The notes: generated from the sequence alone by a model not told the origin. 64,000 nt of DNA from Candida dubliniensis CD36 (GCF_000026945.1 NC_012867.1:2058501-2122500), one strand, 5' to 3'. Positions 1 through 9,805 are shown, counted from the first letter of the stretch. Numbers and translations: made by a program.

Positions 1-695
1 GCTAGTGCTAGTGGTGGTGGTGGTGGGTAATGCCTATTTGTTTTTGTTATCCATACTTTATTCCATATTTTTGTATAGGTGATTTTTGAAATTGAACAAT
101 TAAATTAAATTATAATATAATCTACAACTAACAAGTACTATATTCTTTTTGAGGAAACCAAAACCAAAACCAAAACCAAAAAAAAAAAAATAAATAGCGT
201 GAATGTAGTAGTAGTAGTAATAGAAACCCTATGAATGATCTGGATGTATAGTAAGGTTTGATGGATAGAATTAATTCTTCCCATGCTTATGCTTTTAGAA
301 ACGGAGATTACAGTACACATGACTATAATCTTCAAATGTCAAGCACAAACTTCAAGCTTCAAAAACAAGTATAAAACTTTAAAATTTGACCTGGCAATTC
401 CACGTCATTCCCTATGTTGTTGCTTTTATTGTTGTTGTTGTTGTTGTTGCTGATCATTACAGAAATAAAACTTAAACTTAATCTTAATCTAAATTTAACA
501 AAAATTCTATAAAAATCATAATATTTTTCTTTTATATATTTCCCAATGATGATATAAATGTGAGTAAATAATCATTTTAAGAGATTTTAAACCAGAAGTT
601 AAACATCAAACAAAATTTTACTTCCCTTTATAATATCTAAATTTTAACAACAAAACCAAATCAAAACCAAATCAAAATCAAATCAAAACAAAACA
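1..695. other. Intergenic, left edge of window
   Basis: No credible reading frame is present. The stretch holds simple sequence only: GGT triplets at the very start, a CCAAAA-type run near 160-190 and GTT triplets near 418-450. The last 100 bases are rich in CAAATC and CAAAAC and act as the leader of the small gene that starts at 696. A copy of a 16 bp sequence that recurs inverted on the other side of that gene lies at 591-606. Confidence 0.6.
591..606. repeat. Left arm of a 16 bp perfect inverted repeat
   Basis: ACCAGAAGTTAAACAT here is the exact reverse complement of 984-999. The two arms bracket the first small chromo-like gene (696-884), about 90-100 bases from each end of the coding region. 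No target-site duplication was recognised, so a transposon is not proven. Confidence 0.7.
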
Positions 696-884
696 ATGTC
701 AGATGGATCTTTTAATGGACATCCTTTTACTATTGCACGTCGAGATGTTGTTTATGGAGTAGTTTGTTATACTATTGGTTATTTGGGAGGAGGTTATGAA
801 ACACTTCCAGAACATACCCTTAAATTCCATGCACCACAAGCAATCAAAAAATTTAAAAAGAGAGAAGAAGAACAAATGAAATAG
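696..884 (+). CDS. Chromo-domain-like microprotein, copy 1
   Basis: This 62-residue protein is a paralogue of the one at 1910-2095 and of the broken copy at 2654. Shared landmarks are the N-terminus M-S-D-G, then F-T-I near residue 11, a Y-T-x-x-Y strand near residue 25, and a C-terminal helix P-Q-A-I-K-K-F-K-K-R. The spacing of the strands, the E-T-L-P-E-H-T-L segment and the final helix resemble the second half of chromo or chromo-shadow domains, which end in P-x-x-(V/I)-x-x-(F/Y)-x-x-(K/R)-R. I infer a small chromo-like fold; no function is known to me. The ATG is the first in the frame and follows an A-rich leader. The shared family sequence argues that it is a real gene rather than a chance frame. 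No signal peptide or membrane segment is seen. Confidence 0.6.
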   Translation: MSDGSFNGHPFTIARRDVVYGVVCYTIGYLGGGYETLPEHTLKFHAPQAIKKFKKREEEQMK

Positions 885-1909
885 ATTAAACAAAAAAATA
901 GATAAAAAAAAAAAAAAACCAAAAGTTAATACTAATCCTTCCGCCCCCCCCCACCACTTTTTTTTTGTTTTTTTTGCAATATCATGTTTAACTTCTGGTG
1001 TATTTTTATCTTCTTGATGTATAAAATTTAGTTTTGGGGGGGGATGTGTTTAACCAATGTTTTTCAAAACCTTGGTAATTAAGTAATGTTGAGATTAAAA
1101 ACCAAAATTTCCTTAAATAGTTTATTTATATCCCCTTGTTCAATGTTCAAGGAACCTTTATATATAAAGTTATATTTATATATATCTTAAATATCATGTG
1201 TCTACTTTAATATTTAAAATTATATTAAAACAAAACCTTGAACTCCAATTTATCTTGTGGGTATTAGAAAGAAATGGTAGGATTCAATCCCCCCTCCTCC
1301 TCCTCATCCTCCCCTTTAAGGCACTATCTGTTTTTTTTTTTTTATTTTTTTTTTTTTATTTTTTTCGCACCAAAAAATTTGATTGCAACAATTTTGTTTT
1401 TTTTTTGTTTTTTTTTTTTTCATTTTATTCATACACAATTGTCTAATTTAGATTGCATTGCATTTCTTGACACAGGTTATAAACACTACAACATCATGAA
1501 CATTTCAATGACATTGGGGACTTGTTTATAATAACTTTTAGAAAATAAGATTTAAATTGTTTGAACTTTGAACTTTAAACTTGAGGGGGGGCTATCAACA
1601 TAGAACAATAAAAAAAAAAACTCCAATGAAAACTAATGACTAATTCATTCATCATTTATAACTTTAAAAGTATATCTAAAATTTTTGTTACGTACGTCAA
1701 TTTCTCAATTTATATATTTAAATGATTTGATATATAAAACCAACAATGTGATTATATCTTCATAATCTATGACATTGAAGTGAACAAAAACAAAACAAAA
1801 CCGAGCTAAAACACATTAGCAAATCCAAATATCAACTACAATTCTTATCCCCTCCCCCCTCCCCCCTCCCCTGTTTTTTTTTATTTTATTTTCTTTAAAA
1901 CAATTTATA
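885..1909. other. Intergenic between chromo-like copies 1 and 2
   Basis: No credible gene is present. The stretch contains long poly-T runs around 1330-1420 that create hydrophobic, phenylalanine-rich phantom frames, short C-tracts at 941-950 and 1850-1870, and the right arm of the inverted repeat at 984-999. The leader of copy 2 (1780-1909) is again A-rich. Confidence 0.6.
984..999. repeat. Right arm of the 16 bp inverted repeat, telomere-like
   Basis: ATGTTTAACTTCTGGT is the exact reverse complement of 591-606. Read with the next bases (GTA), it differs by one substitution and one missing base from part of the 23 bp C. albicans telomere repeat as I remember it. This may be coincidence. Confidence 0.55.
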
Positions 1910-2095
1910 ATGTCAGATGGAATTTGGCGAGGTTTATCTTTTACTATTGTAAGTCGTGAGCGCATAAGTGGGAAATCTTATTACACAGTGTATTATGAAA
2001 ATGGTGAATATGAAAGCTTATTAAAAGAAACACTTGAAAATGTTTATCCAGAAGCAGTTAAAAAATTTAATGCCAAAAGGGATGCTGCTTGGTGA
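1910..2095 (+). CDS. Chromo-domain-like microprotein, copy 2
   Basis: This 61-residue protein is a tandem paralogue of 696-884. It again starts M-S-D-G and has F-T-I at 11-13, Y-Y-T-V-Y-Y near 24-29, E-T-L-E-N near 40-44 and the helix P-E-A-V-K-K-F-N-A-K-R near 47-57, ending in Trp. Its last 20 residues fit the chromo-domain ending (E-x-L-x-N, then P-E-x-V/I, F/Y, K-R) even better than copy 1. The end P-x-x-V-x-x-F-x-x-x-R-x-x-x-W also recalls chromo-shadow domains. Conserved spacing with diverged residues (roughly one third identical by eye) suggests selection on protein. The function is unknown; a histone- or peptide-binding role is only inference. Confidence 0.6.
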   Translation: MSDGIWRGLSFTIVSRERISGKSYYTVYYENGEYESLLKETLENVYPEAVKKFNAKRDAAW

Positions 2096-2653
2096 AATTA
2101 TTATTATTATTATTATAGGAGTTTCTTTATTATTCGGTTATAGGAAAAAATGGCCATTTTTTTTTTTTTTTTTTTTTGCTAATTGTGGTTATGAATATTT
2201 ATAATTAGTTTATACTTGTGTGTATATATATATATATGAAAATTGTATAAATAAATCGTATATTCAACCAACATTGAAAAAAGAAATCAAATTTTTGAAA
2301 CAAACCACCTAATTGTCTTCCTTGAATGAGGTTTTTCCACAATACAATACAAAAACAATACAATACAATACAATACAATACAATACAATACAAAAACAAT
2401 ACAAAAACCCAAAAAAAACTACAAAAGAGAAACTATGAGGACAATAAAGACTCCATGAGATTTCAATTAGAGACTTATTTATACATCACAGAAAAGTTTA
2501 AAATCTATCACAATATTTGAAAGTACAATATGGTATATACTATATAAAAGCTGTTGATTATTACCTTCAAATTGGTGGATTGGATCACTACTACTACTAC
2601 TAGGAAATCAACCAGCTCTTCCCCCCCCCCCCCCCCCACAGCCTCCCCCAAAT
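2096..2653. other. Intergenic with AATAC microsatellite
   Basis: A pentanucleotide AATAC array runs roughly from 2341 to 2402 with two interruptions. A TTA run follows the stop of copy 2, and a C-tract of about 17 bases lies near 2620-2637. No gene is seen. Confidence 0.6.
2341..2402. repeat. AATAC pentanucleotide microsatellite
   Basis: About eleven AATAC units are present, interrupted by CAAAA segments. The array is likely length-variable between strains and could serve as a polymorphic marker. Confidence 0.85.
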
Positions 2654-2840
2654 AATGCCTGATGGATCAATTGGAGTTTTATATTTCACAATCATAGAAC
2701 ATCAATATAAAAGAGGAAATAATGTACTTTACCGTTGAATTTGAAAATGGGAAAAATTAAAACCTTAATGGAAATGACAATCATGCATTACCAAACCGCA
2801 AGCAATATTAAAATATTTTGAAAAGATTTATAGAATATAT
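2654..2840 (+). pseudogene. Broken third copy of the chromo-like microprotein
   Basis: The start M-P-D-G-S, then F-T-I-I, matches copies 1 and 2 (M-S-D-G, F-T-I), but the frame stops at 2735-2737 after 27 residues. A one-base shift near 2724 restores Y-F-T-V-E-F-E-N-G-K, which matches Y-Y-T-V-Y-Y-E-N-G-E of copy 2. A further stop and a shift occur before a remnant of the C-terminal helix near 2793-2825. The copy therefore carries at least two frame changes and one in-frame stop and is very likely non-functional. It confirms that the family arose by tandem duplication at about 1 kb spacing. Confidence 0.65.
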
Positions 2841-3856
2841 AGAATAACCAACTGATTATTGTTGTTGAGATTAATTGGAAACAACATATAATTCTTACAA
2901 TCTTAGGTATGATGAGAAAAGAAAATCTCAGAATTCAGACACACACACACACACACAGACACACATAGAGAGAATGAAAAAAAAAAGGAAAGAAAAGTTG
3001 GATGTTTATTAAATGTTCATTAAAAAAATTCATTCAAGATCGTTCTGTATCAATTGATTTTGTACATTAATAATGTTGTTGATTGACTAAAGTTTTAACT
3101 AAAAGGAACAAAATATTAATATTCTTTATCTCAAATGTGAAATTGTTAAAGGAAGTAATTACTTTCTTTTATTATTATTATTATTATTATTATAATTATT
3201 ATAGCTATTCTATTGTTCGAGAGAAAGAGAATTTTCATAAACCCTTAATTGTAAAGATTCAATAGTAAACAGCAATATACCCCCTTTATATTACATATAA
3301 TAATAACCAAAAAAAAAAAAAAAAGCAAGCATTGTAATTAAGTAAGACCAGAAATTATTCTTCTTCTTCTTCTTCTATTGTAAAAATTGGGATTTTGATT
3401 TTGCTTGAACCCAATAGAAAACAAAACCTGTTTTCATTTTTGTTACTATCCAAACGGTTATTTAGACAAATAACACAAATAACAAAATTCTTATTTCCGT
3501 AAACATTCACTTCACTGTTTTTTTCTTTTCTTTTCTATTAAAAAAATTCCGCCACTAATTTTTTCTTCTTCTTCTTCTTCTTCTTTTACTTGTTTGTGTT
3601 TTTTTTATTCTGTGAATCACGTGTTTTTAGTCCTCATTAGTTTGAAATTTTCAATATTTACTTTTTTCTTTCTTTCTTTCTTTCTTTCTTTCAACATCTT
3701 CAGGTTTTCTTTCCTTTCATTTTTTTTTCAATTTTTTTTCAATTTTTTTTTTCAATCTTTTTTCAATTTTTTTTAAACAGAAGGCATATCAATTTTCATT
3801 AAATCAATAGAGGAGGTGATTGAAAATAAAATAAAATAAAATAAATTAAAAAAAAA
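2841..3856. other. Intergenic, 5' region of ALO1
   Basis: Simple sequence dominates: CA repeats at 2940-2965, TTA at 3170-3200, TTC at 3358-3375 and 3563-3585, TTTC at 3665-3690, and TTTTTTTTCAA units at 3720-3775. An E-box core CACGTG lies near 3617. The 60 bases before the ALO1 ATG are an AAAATAA-rich leader. Confidence 0.6.
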
Positions 3857-5530
3857 ATGGCAGATATTCCAGAATCTTTAAAACCTTTTGTTACAAACAA
3901 ACTAATTCATTCTACTTGGGCAGGAACTTTTTTATGTAAACCACAAGCAATTTTCCAACCTAGAAATGTTGAAGAAATTCAAGAATTAATCAAACAAGCT
4001 AGATTACATAAGAAAACCATTATGACAGTTGGATCAGGTCATTCACCAAGTGATTTAACCATGACTAAAGAATGGTTGTGTAATTTGGATAAATTTAATC
4101 ATGTATTATTAGAACAACCTTATTATGCACCAAAATCAATTACTGATAAAACCCCTGAAATTAAATTTGTTGATTTAACAGTTGAATCTGGCATAAGAAT
4201 TTTTGAATTGAATGAATATTTAAAAAGAAATAATTTAGCAATTCAAAATTTAGGTTCAATTAGTGATCAATCTATTGCTGGATTAATTTCTACTGGTACT
4301 CATGGATCAACTCAATATCATGGATTAATTTCTCAACAAGTAGTATCAGTGAAATTTTTGAATTCAATTGGAGAATTAATCACTTGTTCTAGTATTGATA
4401 AACCAGAATATTTCCGAGCCATTTTATTAAGTTTAGGGAAAATAGGAATAATTACTCATATCACTTTAAGAACTTGTCCTAAATATACCATTAAATCAAA
4501 ACAAGAAATCATTAATTTTGAAACTTTATTGAATAATTGGAATAATATTTGGTTAGAATCAGAATTTATAAGAATTTGGTGGTTCCCATATACTAATAAA
4601 TGTGTCTTATGGAGAGCTAATAAATCAATTGATCCATTATCTGATCCAAGACCTTCATGGTATGGTACTAAATTGGGAAGATTTTTTTATGAATCTTTAT
4701 TATGGATTAGTGTTAAATTTTTCCCTAAATTGACTCCATTTATTGAAAAATTTATTTTCAATCAACAATATGGTAAAGTAGAAACTTTAGGTAAAGGTGA
4801 TATTGCTGTACAAAATTCAGTAGAAGGATTAAATATGGATTGTTTATTTAGTCAATTTGTTAATGAATGGTCATCTCCATTAAATTCTGGTCCAGATATA
4901 TTAATAAATTTGAAAAAAATCATTATTGATGCTGCTGAAAAAAATGATTTTTATGTTCATGCTCCAATTGAAATAAGATGTTCTAATGTTACTTATTCTA
5001 ATGAACCATTTATTGATGATAACAATAAGAAATCATTATATCCATCTCAAGAATGGCTTTCAAATCGTTCCAAAACTAGTGCTGGACCAATTCCTGGTAA
5101 CAATTTACGACCATATTTAGATAATTCTCCTAAATTACCATATTGTAAAAATGATAAAATTACAAATGATCAATTAACTTTATTTATTAATGCTACAATG
5201 TATCGTCCATTTGGTACTAATGTTGAAACTCATAAATGGTTTCAATTATTTGAAAATGTTATGAGTAAAGCTGGTGGTAAACCTCATTGGGCTAAAAATT
5301 TTATTGGATTAACTCAAGATGAAAAATATGATAAACTGTCAGATTTAAAAACTCAATTGGAATTTGGAGGTAAACCATTTTATACCATGTTAGGATTTAA
5401 ACCGGTAATGAAAAATTGGTTTGGTAAAGATTTGATTGATTTTAATAATGTGAGAAAACAAACTGACCCAGAAGGTGTTTTCCTTTCTGGTAAAGTATGG
5501 GCAGAAAGAAATGGGATTTTATTAGACTAA
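3857..5530 (+). CDS. ALO1: D-arabinono-1,4-lactone oxidase
   Basis: This is a 557-residue enzyme, the length expected for Candida Alo1. It oxidises D-arabinono-1,4-lactone to D-erythroascorbate, the yeast ascorbate analogue, at the mitochondrial membrane. The N-terminal half is a PCMH-type FAD-binding domain. The motif V-G-S-G-H-S-P-S-D at residues 58-66 contains the histidine (H62) to which this family attaches FAD covalently. The C-terminal half is the ALO domain with the family motif H-W-A-K-N-F near residue 480 and the end A-E-R-N-G-I-L-L-D. The ATG at 3857 is the first in frame and follows an A-rich leader. The gene converges on UTP14 with 188 bases between the stops. It contributes to oxidative-stress resistance in C. 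albicans. The identification is secure. Confidence 0.97.
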   Translation: MADIPESLKPFVTNKLIHSTWAGTFLCKPQAIFQPRNVEEIQELIKQARLHKKTIMTVGSGHSPSDLTMTKEWLCNLDKFNHVLLEQPYYAPKSITDKTPEIKFVDLTVESGIRIFELNEYLKRNNLAIQNLGSISDQSIAGLISTGTHGSTQYHGLISQQVVSVKFLNSIGELITCSSIDKPEYFRAILLSLGKIGIITHITLRTCPKYTIKSKQEIINFETLLNNWNNIWLESEFIRIWWFPYTNKCVLWRANKSIDPLSDPRPSWYGTKLGRFFYESLLWISVKFFPKLTPFIEKFIFNQQYGKVETLGKGDIAVQNSVEGLNMDCLFSQFVNEWSSPLNSGPDILINLKKIIIDAAEKNDFYVHAPIEIRCSNVTYSNEPFIDDNNKKSLYPSQEWLSNRSKTSAGPIPGNNLRPYLDNSPKLPYCKNDKITNDQLTLFINATMYRPFGTNVETHKWFQLFENVMSKAGGKPHWAKNFIGLTQDEKYDKLSDLKTQLEFGGKPFYTMLGFKPVMKNWFGKDLIDFNNVRKQTDPEGVFLSGKVWAERNGILLD

Positions 5531-5718
5531 ATAAAAGTAAGAGCTTTTTTGATTCCCTGACATATACACATAAACATATATGTATATATATTACACACAC
5601 ACAGAGAGAGAGTAAAGACATTTTTATTTTATAGGAAGTTTATTTTATTTTTGTTTATTGCACAATTATTATAATGTACATAACATATTCTATGAATTGT
5701 TTTTGGTTGTAATCTCTT

Positions 5719-8466
5719 TTATTTGAAAGGAGCTTTTAATGGATCAATAACTGTACCTTGTTTGACAATAATTCTTGGCATAGTCAATTTTTGATGAGTT
5801 TCTTTTGATGTCCATTCTTGACCAATTGGCATTCTTAAAGATCTTTCATATTGTTCTCTAGTTTCAAATGGATATGGAATTTGACTACTTTGATATTTTA
5901 AATTTTTTTTATTAACTTTTTCATTTATAATTACATTTTTCAAATTTTTATCTTTACGATGATTTTTTTTCATTATTCCATCAATTTTATGGATAAATTT
6001 TTTTTTTTTAAATTTTATTAAATCATCACCTCCAGTCCAATCCCCCCATCCAGGTAATGTTAAATCTTCTTCTTTATCATCTTCTTCTTCAATAACACGT
6101 TTTTTTTCATTGGTAAATTCACTAATAACATCATCTCCAGCAAATGCTTGTTTAATCAAATCTTTTTGTTTAAACATTGTTGGAATTGATTCACCTTCAT
6201 TTTCATTTTCAGAACCATTATCTTGATAAATGTCATTAATAGCTAATGTCTCATTGACATCTATCAATGTATTTTCATCATTAGACTTGTGTTTTTTCAA
6301 TTTTGATTTGACTAATTTAGCCGCTGCTTTAGCTAATTTTGAAGATTCTTTATCAATAGTAGTTATTTTGGTAGAATTATTCTTTTTCATAATGTCATTA
6401 TCAATACTAGTATTAGCTGACAACCATGGGTTGGATTCATCCACTGGTAAAACCTCTGGTTGAGTTGATGTTGATGTTGATGTTGATGTTGAAGCATTTG
6501 TTTCTTGATTATCAATGACCTGATATTTTTTGGCAAGTCTCTTATTCAACGATTTGGCATTGTCATTTTCAACATCTGCTAATACTTGCTCGTTAATATT
6601 GTCATTTATCTGGGATGATGATGCTGCTGTTGCTGCTGCTGCTGTTGCTGCTGCTGTTGGAGTATAGATTCTTCTTCCTTGATTCTTAATGATATTAACT
6701 GCACCATTATCTTCTTTGAAAATTTCCAAATCACCTTCTTCTCCATTTTGTAATTTTTTCAACATTTCTAATTCTTTCAAATTTTCTTCTCTTTTCCGAG
6801 CTTCAGCTTTTTTCATAAAATCCATATTCATAACTCCTTTACCTAATTTATTTTTCAATTTATTTTCATGATTTATATCATCTTGATTATATTCATTAAT
6901 AATATCATCAATATCTTCATCACTTTGATCTCCATCTTCAAATCCCATTTGTTTAATACGTAATTTTTCACCTTGTCTCAACATTTCTTCTAATTCAACC
7001 CTATTTGATGAATCTTTTGATAATCCACTTTTTATCATTGATTTGGCCCATTGTGATTGAGTCTTATGTTTTAAACTCATTCTTTCAATGGCTCGTTTAC
7101 TATCATGATCTTCATCTATATTAAATTCATCATTTTCAACCATTTCTTGAGTTTTCAATCGTTCACGTTTTTGAATTTTATGATATTGTTTAGATTTAAT
7201 TTTCTTAATTCTTTTCGCTCTTTTTTCATCTCGAAACATTAATTCACGCATTAATCTTAATTCATTAGTTCTTTTCTTCATTTCTTCAGGAGTCATTTGA
7301 GCAATAGCAATTTCTTCAAATTTTGCTTCTTTTTTATCATCAACAAGTGAAGATTCTGTCAACACATTATTGATTTTTTTTTCAAGTTCAGTAATTGGCT
7401 CATTATCAGATCTGAAAGTAAGTGCTGAATCTTGAATGGTATCTTCTTGTTGTTGATTAATCATTGGGAATTTCAATACTTCTGCTTGTCTTAAAGCTTG
7501 AACAGAATCTGTCCATTTACTTATTTCTTTTTTCGATAATTCATAAGCGGCAGCACGATCATTTCTTTGTTGAATACGTTTAGGTAATGGAATAGCAATA
7601 GCTTTGGATTCTTTATCAAGTAAAATGGCTTTATTATTCTCATCTTCATTAATATCAGCCATCATATCTTGTAATGATAATTGATTACCTCCAGTAGGTA
7701 AATTATATTCATTTTCTTGTCTAGTTTCAATAATCAATTTTTTACGTTCTTTGGGTTGTTTGGAAGCAATTTTTGATTGTAATTTATTGACGGTTTTCAA
7801 TAAATCAACTTCTTCATCATTATCATGATTTCCAAATATTTCTTCTTCATCATCAGTTGATTCTTCTTCTTCTTCTTCCAAACTAGATTCTTCTGAGGAA
7901 TTATCACTATCATCATCATTGTCTTCTTCCATTTCATCTTCACTAGATTCAGTTTCCCATGTATCATTTAAAACAATATCATTTTTAGATTTCTTCCCCA
8001 AAGTCTCATCTAAATCACGATCATCCATATCCCAAGCTTCCGATAAAGTAACCAATTGTCCTTCATCTATACTACTATATCCTTCATCTTCATCTTCATC
8101 TTCATTTTCATTTTTACTAAAATTTTTACCCAGTTTTTTCTTTCTAGCCTTATCTCTAATAGTTTGTGAAAATTTGGAATTCAAAATATCATAATCATCA
8201 TCAGAACCTAATACATCATCAGAATCAATTTCTTCATCCAAATCAACTTTAATATCATCAGATTGTAAATATTTTCTCGCATCTAATATCCCATCTTCGA
8301 ATTCTCTAATTTTGGAATCATATATAGAGAGTTCACCTCCTTCATCATCATTTCTTTTTTGATGATGTTGTTTATTATTCTTCTTCTTGTTGTTCTTGTT
8401 GTTCTTGTTGTTGTTATTATTATTCTTCTTGGATTTAGAATTCTGCTGTTTATTGTTACGAGCCAT
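5719..8466 (-). CDS. UTP14: U3 snoRNP / SSU processome protein Utp14
   Basis: This protein has about 915 residues. Utp14 is needed for 18S rRNA maturation in the nucleolus and activates the DEAH helicase Dhr1 in yeast. The sequence shows the Utp14 layout: a lysine/asparagine-rich start, long acidic stretches (near residues 180-220), central basic helices with R-M-S-L-K-H-K, the W-G-D-W-T-G motif, and the hallmark C-terminal block with P-Y-P-F-E-T-R-E-Q-Y-E-R-S, ending in D-P-L-K-A-P-F-K. The frame is open to an ATG at 8568, which would add 34 lysine-rich residues. I prefer 8466 because the encoded M-A-R-N-N-K start is Utp14-like and a PAC core (GATGAG, 8574-8579) then sits about 110 bases upstream. 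The gene is divergent from the coiled-coil gene at 9086. Confidence 0.93.
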   Translation of the reverse strand: MARNNKQQNSKSKKNNNNNNKNNKNNKKKNNKQHHQKRNDDEGGELSIYDSKIREFEDGILDARKYLQSDDIKVDLDEEIDSDDVLGSDDDYDILNSKFSQTIRDKARKKKLGKNFSKNENEDEDEDEGYSSIDEGQLVTLSEAWDMDDRDLDETLGKKSKNDIVLNDTWETESSEDEMEEDNDDDSDNSSEESSLEEEEEESTDDEEEIFGNHDNDEEVDLLKTVNKLQSKIASKQPKERKKLIIETRQENEYNLPTGGNQLSLQDMMADINEDENNKAILLDKESKAIAIPLPKRIQQRNDRAAAYELSKKEISKWTDSVQALRQAEVLKFPMINQQQEDTIQDSALTFRSDNEPITELEKKINNVLTESSLVDDKKEAKFEEIAIAQMTPEEMKKRTNELRLMRELMFRDEKRAKRIKKIKSKQYHKIQKRERLKTQEMVENDEFNIDEDHDSKRAIERMSLKHKTQSQWAKSMIKSGLSKDSSNRVELEEMLRQGEKLRIKQMGFEDGDQSDEDIDDIINEYNQDDINHENKLKNKLGKGVMNMDFMKKAEARKREENLKELEMLKKLQNGEEGDLEIFKEDNGAVNIIKNQGRRIYTPTAAATAAAATAASSSQINDNINEQVLADVENDNAKSLNKRLAKKYQVIDNQETNASTSTSTSTSTQPEVLPVDESNPWLSANTSIDNDIMKKNNSTKITTIDKESSKLAKAAAKLVKSKLKKHKSNDENTLIDVNETLAINDIYQDNGSENENEGESIPTMFKQKDLIKQAFAGDDVISEFTNEKKRVIEEEDDKEEDLTLPGWGDWTGGDDLIKFKKKKFIHKIDGIMKKNHRKDKNLKNVIINEKVNKKNLKYQSSQIPYPFETREQYERSLRMPIGQEWTSKETHQKLTMPRIIVKQGTVIDPLKAPFK

Positions 8467-9085
8467 TTTCACACCACAAGTTAACTTTGGTTCAAGAGAT
8501 GAGTTAGAATTGTGAATAAATTTTACTTTTTTTTTTTTTTTTTCTATCTTTTTTTTTTCCGCCTTCAATATGTGATGAGGTTTTTGATTACATAAGCAGA
8601 AATACTGTTAATTGATTGAATAGAGTAATAACGTTAAGTTATTTTATTATTGACTCTAAAAAGCCTACCCTTGAATGATGAATAAAAGTCTTAAAATAAA
8701 AGGGTAACGTATTTATTGGCTTACTGTAGTATTGTACTATCAAGCTAGTTTCCCCTATCTAGCCAAAGTACTCGTAAAATTGCTAGTGGAAACACTAGTC
8801 TTCGAAGAAGGAAAACCACCACACAAAAAAGTATAATCACATTTATAGCCATAATTCAAAATCCATTATTCAATTCTGACTGGTACTGACCAGATATAAT
8901 TCATGTTCAAAAGATACTAGCAAATCTTGACAAATCTATCGGCGCGTCTTGAAATCATATTTTGTGGTGTATTGGTAGTGGCTGACGAAGAAAAAAAAAA
9001 AAAAAATAAAAAACAAAAACAACAACAATAACCATACTTTATCAGAAACAAATTTTATCAAATTAATATACACATATATATATTC
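8467..9085. promoter_or_regulatory. Divergent promoter, UTP14 and coiled-coil gene
   Basis: About 620 bases separate the two starts. GATGAG at 8574-8579 is the core of the PAC box typical of ribosome-biogenesis genes and suits UTP14. GGCGCGTC near 8941-8948 resembles an MCB and shares the block GCGTCTTG with the MCB upstream of DPB2. It could give cell-cycle control to the coiled-coil gene. A long A-tract precedes the 9086 start. Confidence 0.5.
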
Positions 9086-9805
9086 ATGGCAATGTCAGAA
9101 TTATTGAAGAGATACCAACAGTCACGAAAAGAGGATACAGATTCCACTAAGAGTAGACTACCATCGATCAAAACTGACCCTATATACCCTTCATATTCCG
9201 GTTTAGATGGAATCAGAAATCAATCTCGATACCAATCTCGAACTTATGGCGGTATTAACAAACCAACTAAGAAATCATCATTACTAAACACTTCTCCAAC
9301 ATATAAAAAATACGAATCATTGAATTTACCATCAACCTCTTCATCATCTCGAATTTATAAAAGGGAAACTGAGAAAAAACCAAGATTCACAATTAATGAC
9401 AAAAATGAAGAAAGTATATTTTCCAAAATCACTAAATATTTTCAACACAGAGAAGGTGAAGAACCCCAACAAAAAATAAGTATTGCCGATAAATATTTGA
9501 ATGATGATAAAGATGAGGTTGATGATTTGATTTTAAGAGTTAAAAAACTGGAGAAAAAATATGAAAAAGAACGGATCAAGAAGTTGGAAGAACATAATAA
9601 ACGTATTCAAAACGAATTAGATGATATTAAATTAGAAAACCGGAAATTAAAAGATCAAATCGAAAGAATAGAAATTAGAAACAGGAAAGAATTGAATCAA
9701 TTGGATAAAAAGTTGTTTGAATTGGAGAACAAATTAATTATGGAAGCTCAAATCGCTAAAAGATCCAGTAATTATAGACGGAACAATTTTTCAAAAGATG
9801 ATTAG
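9086..9805 (+). CDS. Coiled-coil protein, possibly spindle-pole related
   Basis: This protein has 239 residues and I do not recognise it with certainty. The first ~110 residues are Ser/Thr/Tyr/Lys-rich and low in order. A short amphipathic stretch S-I-F-S-K-I-T-K-Y-F lies near residues 112-121. Residues ~145-225 form a strong, highly charged coiled coil with Leu/Ile heptads. The layout of a basic disordered start, an amphipathic helix and a coiled coil recalls the spindle-pole-body anchor Nbp1, but I see no diagnostic motif. A second ATG two codons on (9092) could also serve. An MCB-like GGCGCGTC about 140 bases upstream would fit a G1/S-expressed gene. Other nuclear or cytoskeletal coiled-coil proteins remain possible. 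Confidence 0.7.
   Translation: MAMSELLKRYQQSRKEDTDSTKSRLPSIKTDPIYPSYSGLDGIRNQSRYQSRTYGGINKPTKKSSLLNTSPTYKKYESLNLPSTSSSSRIYKRETEKKPRFTINDKNEESIFSKITKYFQHREGEEPQQKISIADKYLNDDKDEVDDLILRVKKLEKKYEKERIKKLEEHNKRIQNELDDIKLENRKLKDQIERIEIRNRKELNQLDKKLFELENKLIMEAQIAKRSSNYRRNNFSKDD

Noticed and set aside
1198..1531. Phe-rich hydrophobic frames resembling membrane proteins
   Set aside because: Produced by poly-T tracts; no conserved start or homologue pattern.
8467..8568. 34-residue N-terminal extension of Utp14 from ATG 8568
   Set aside because: Poly-Lys from an A/T tract, and it would leave the PAC box only a few bases from the start; kept as an alternative only.
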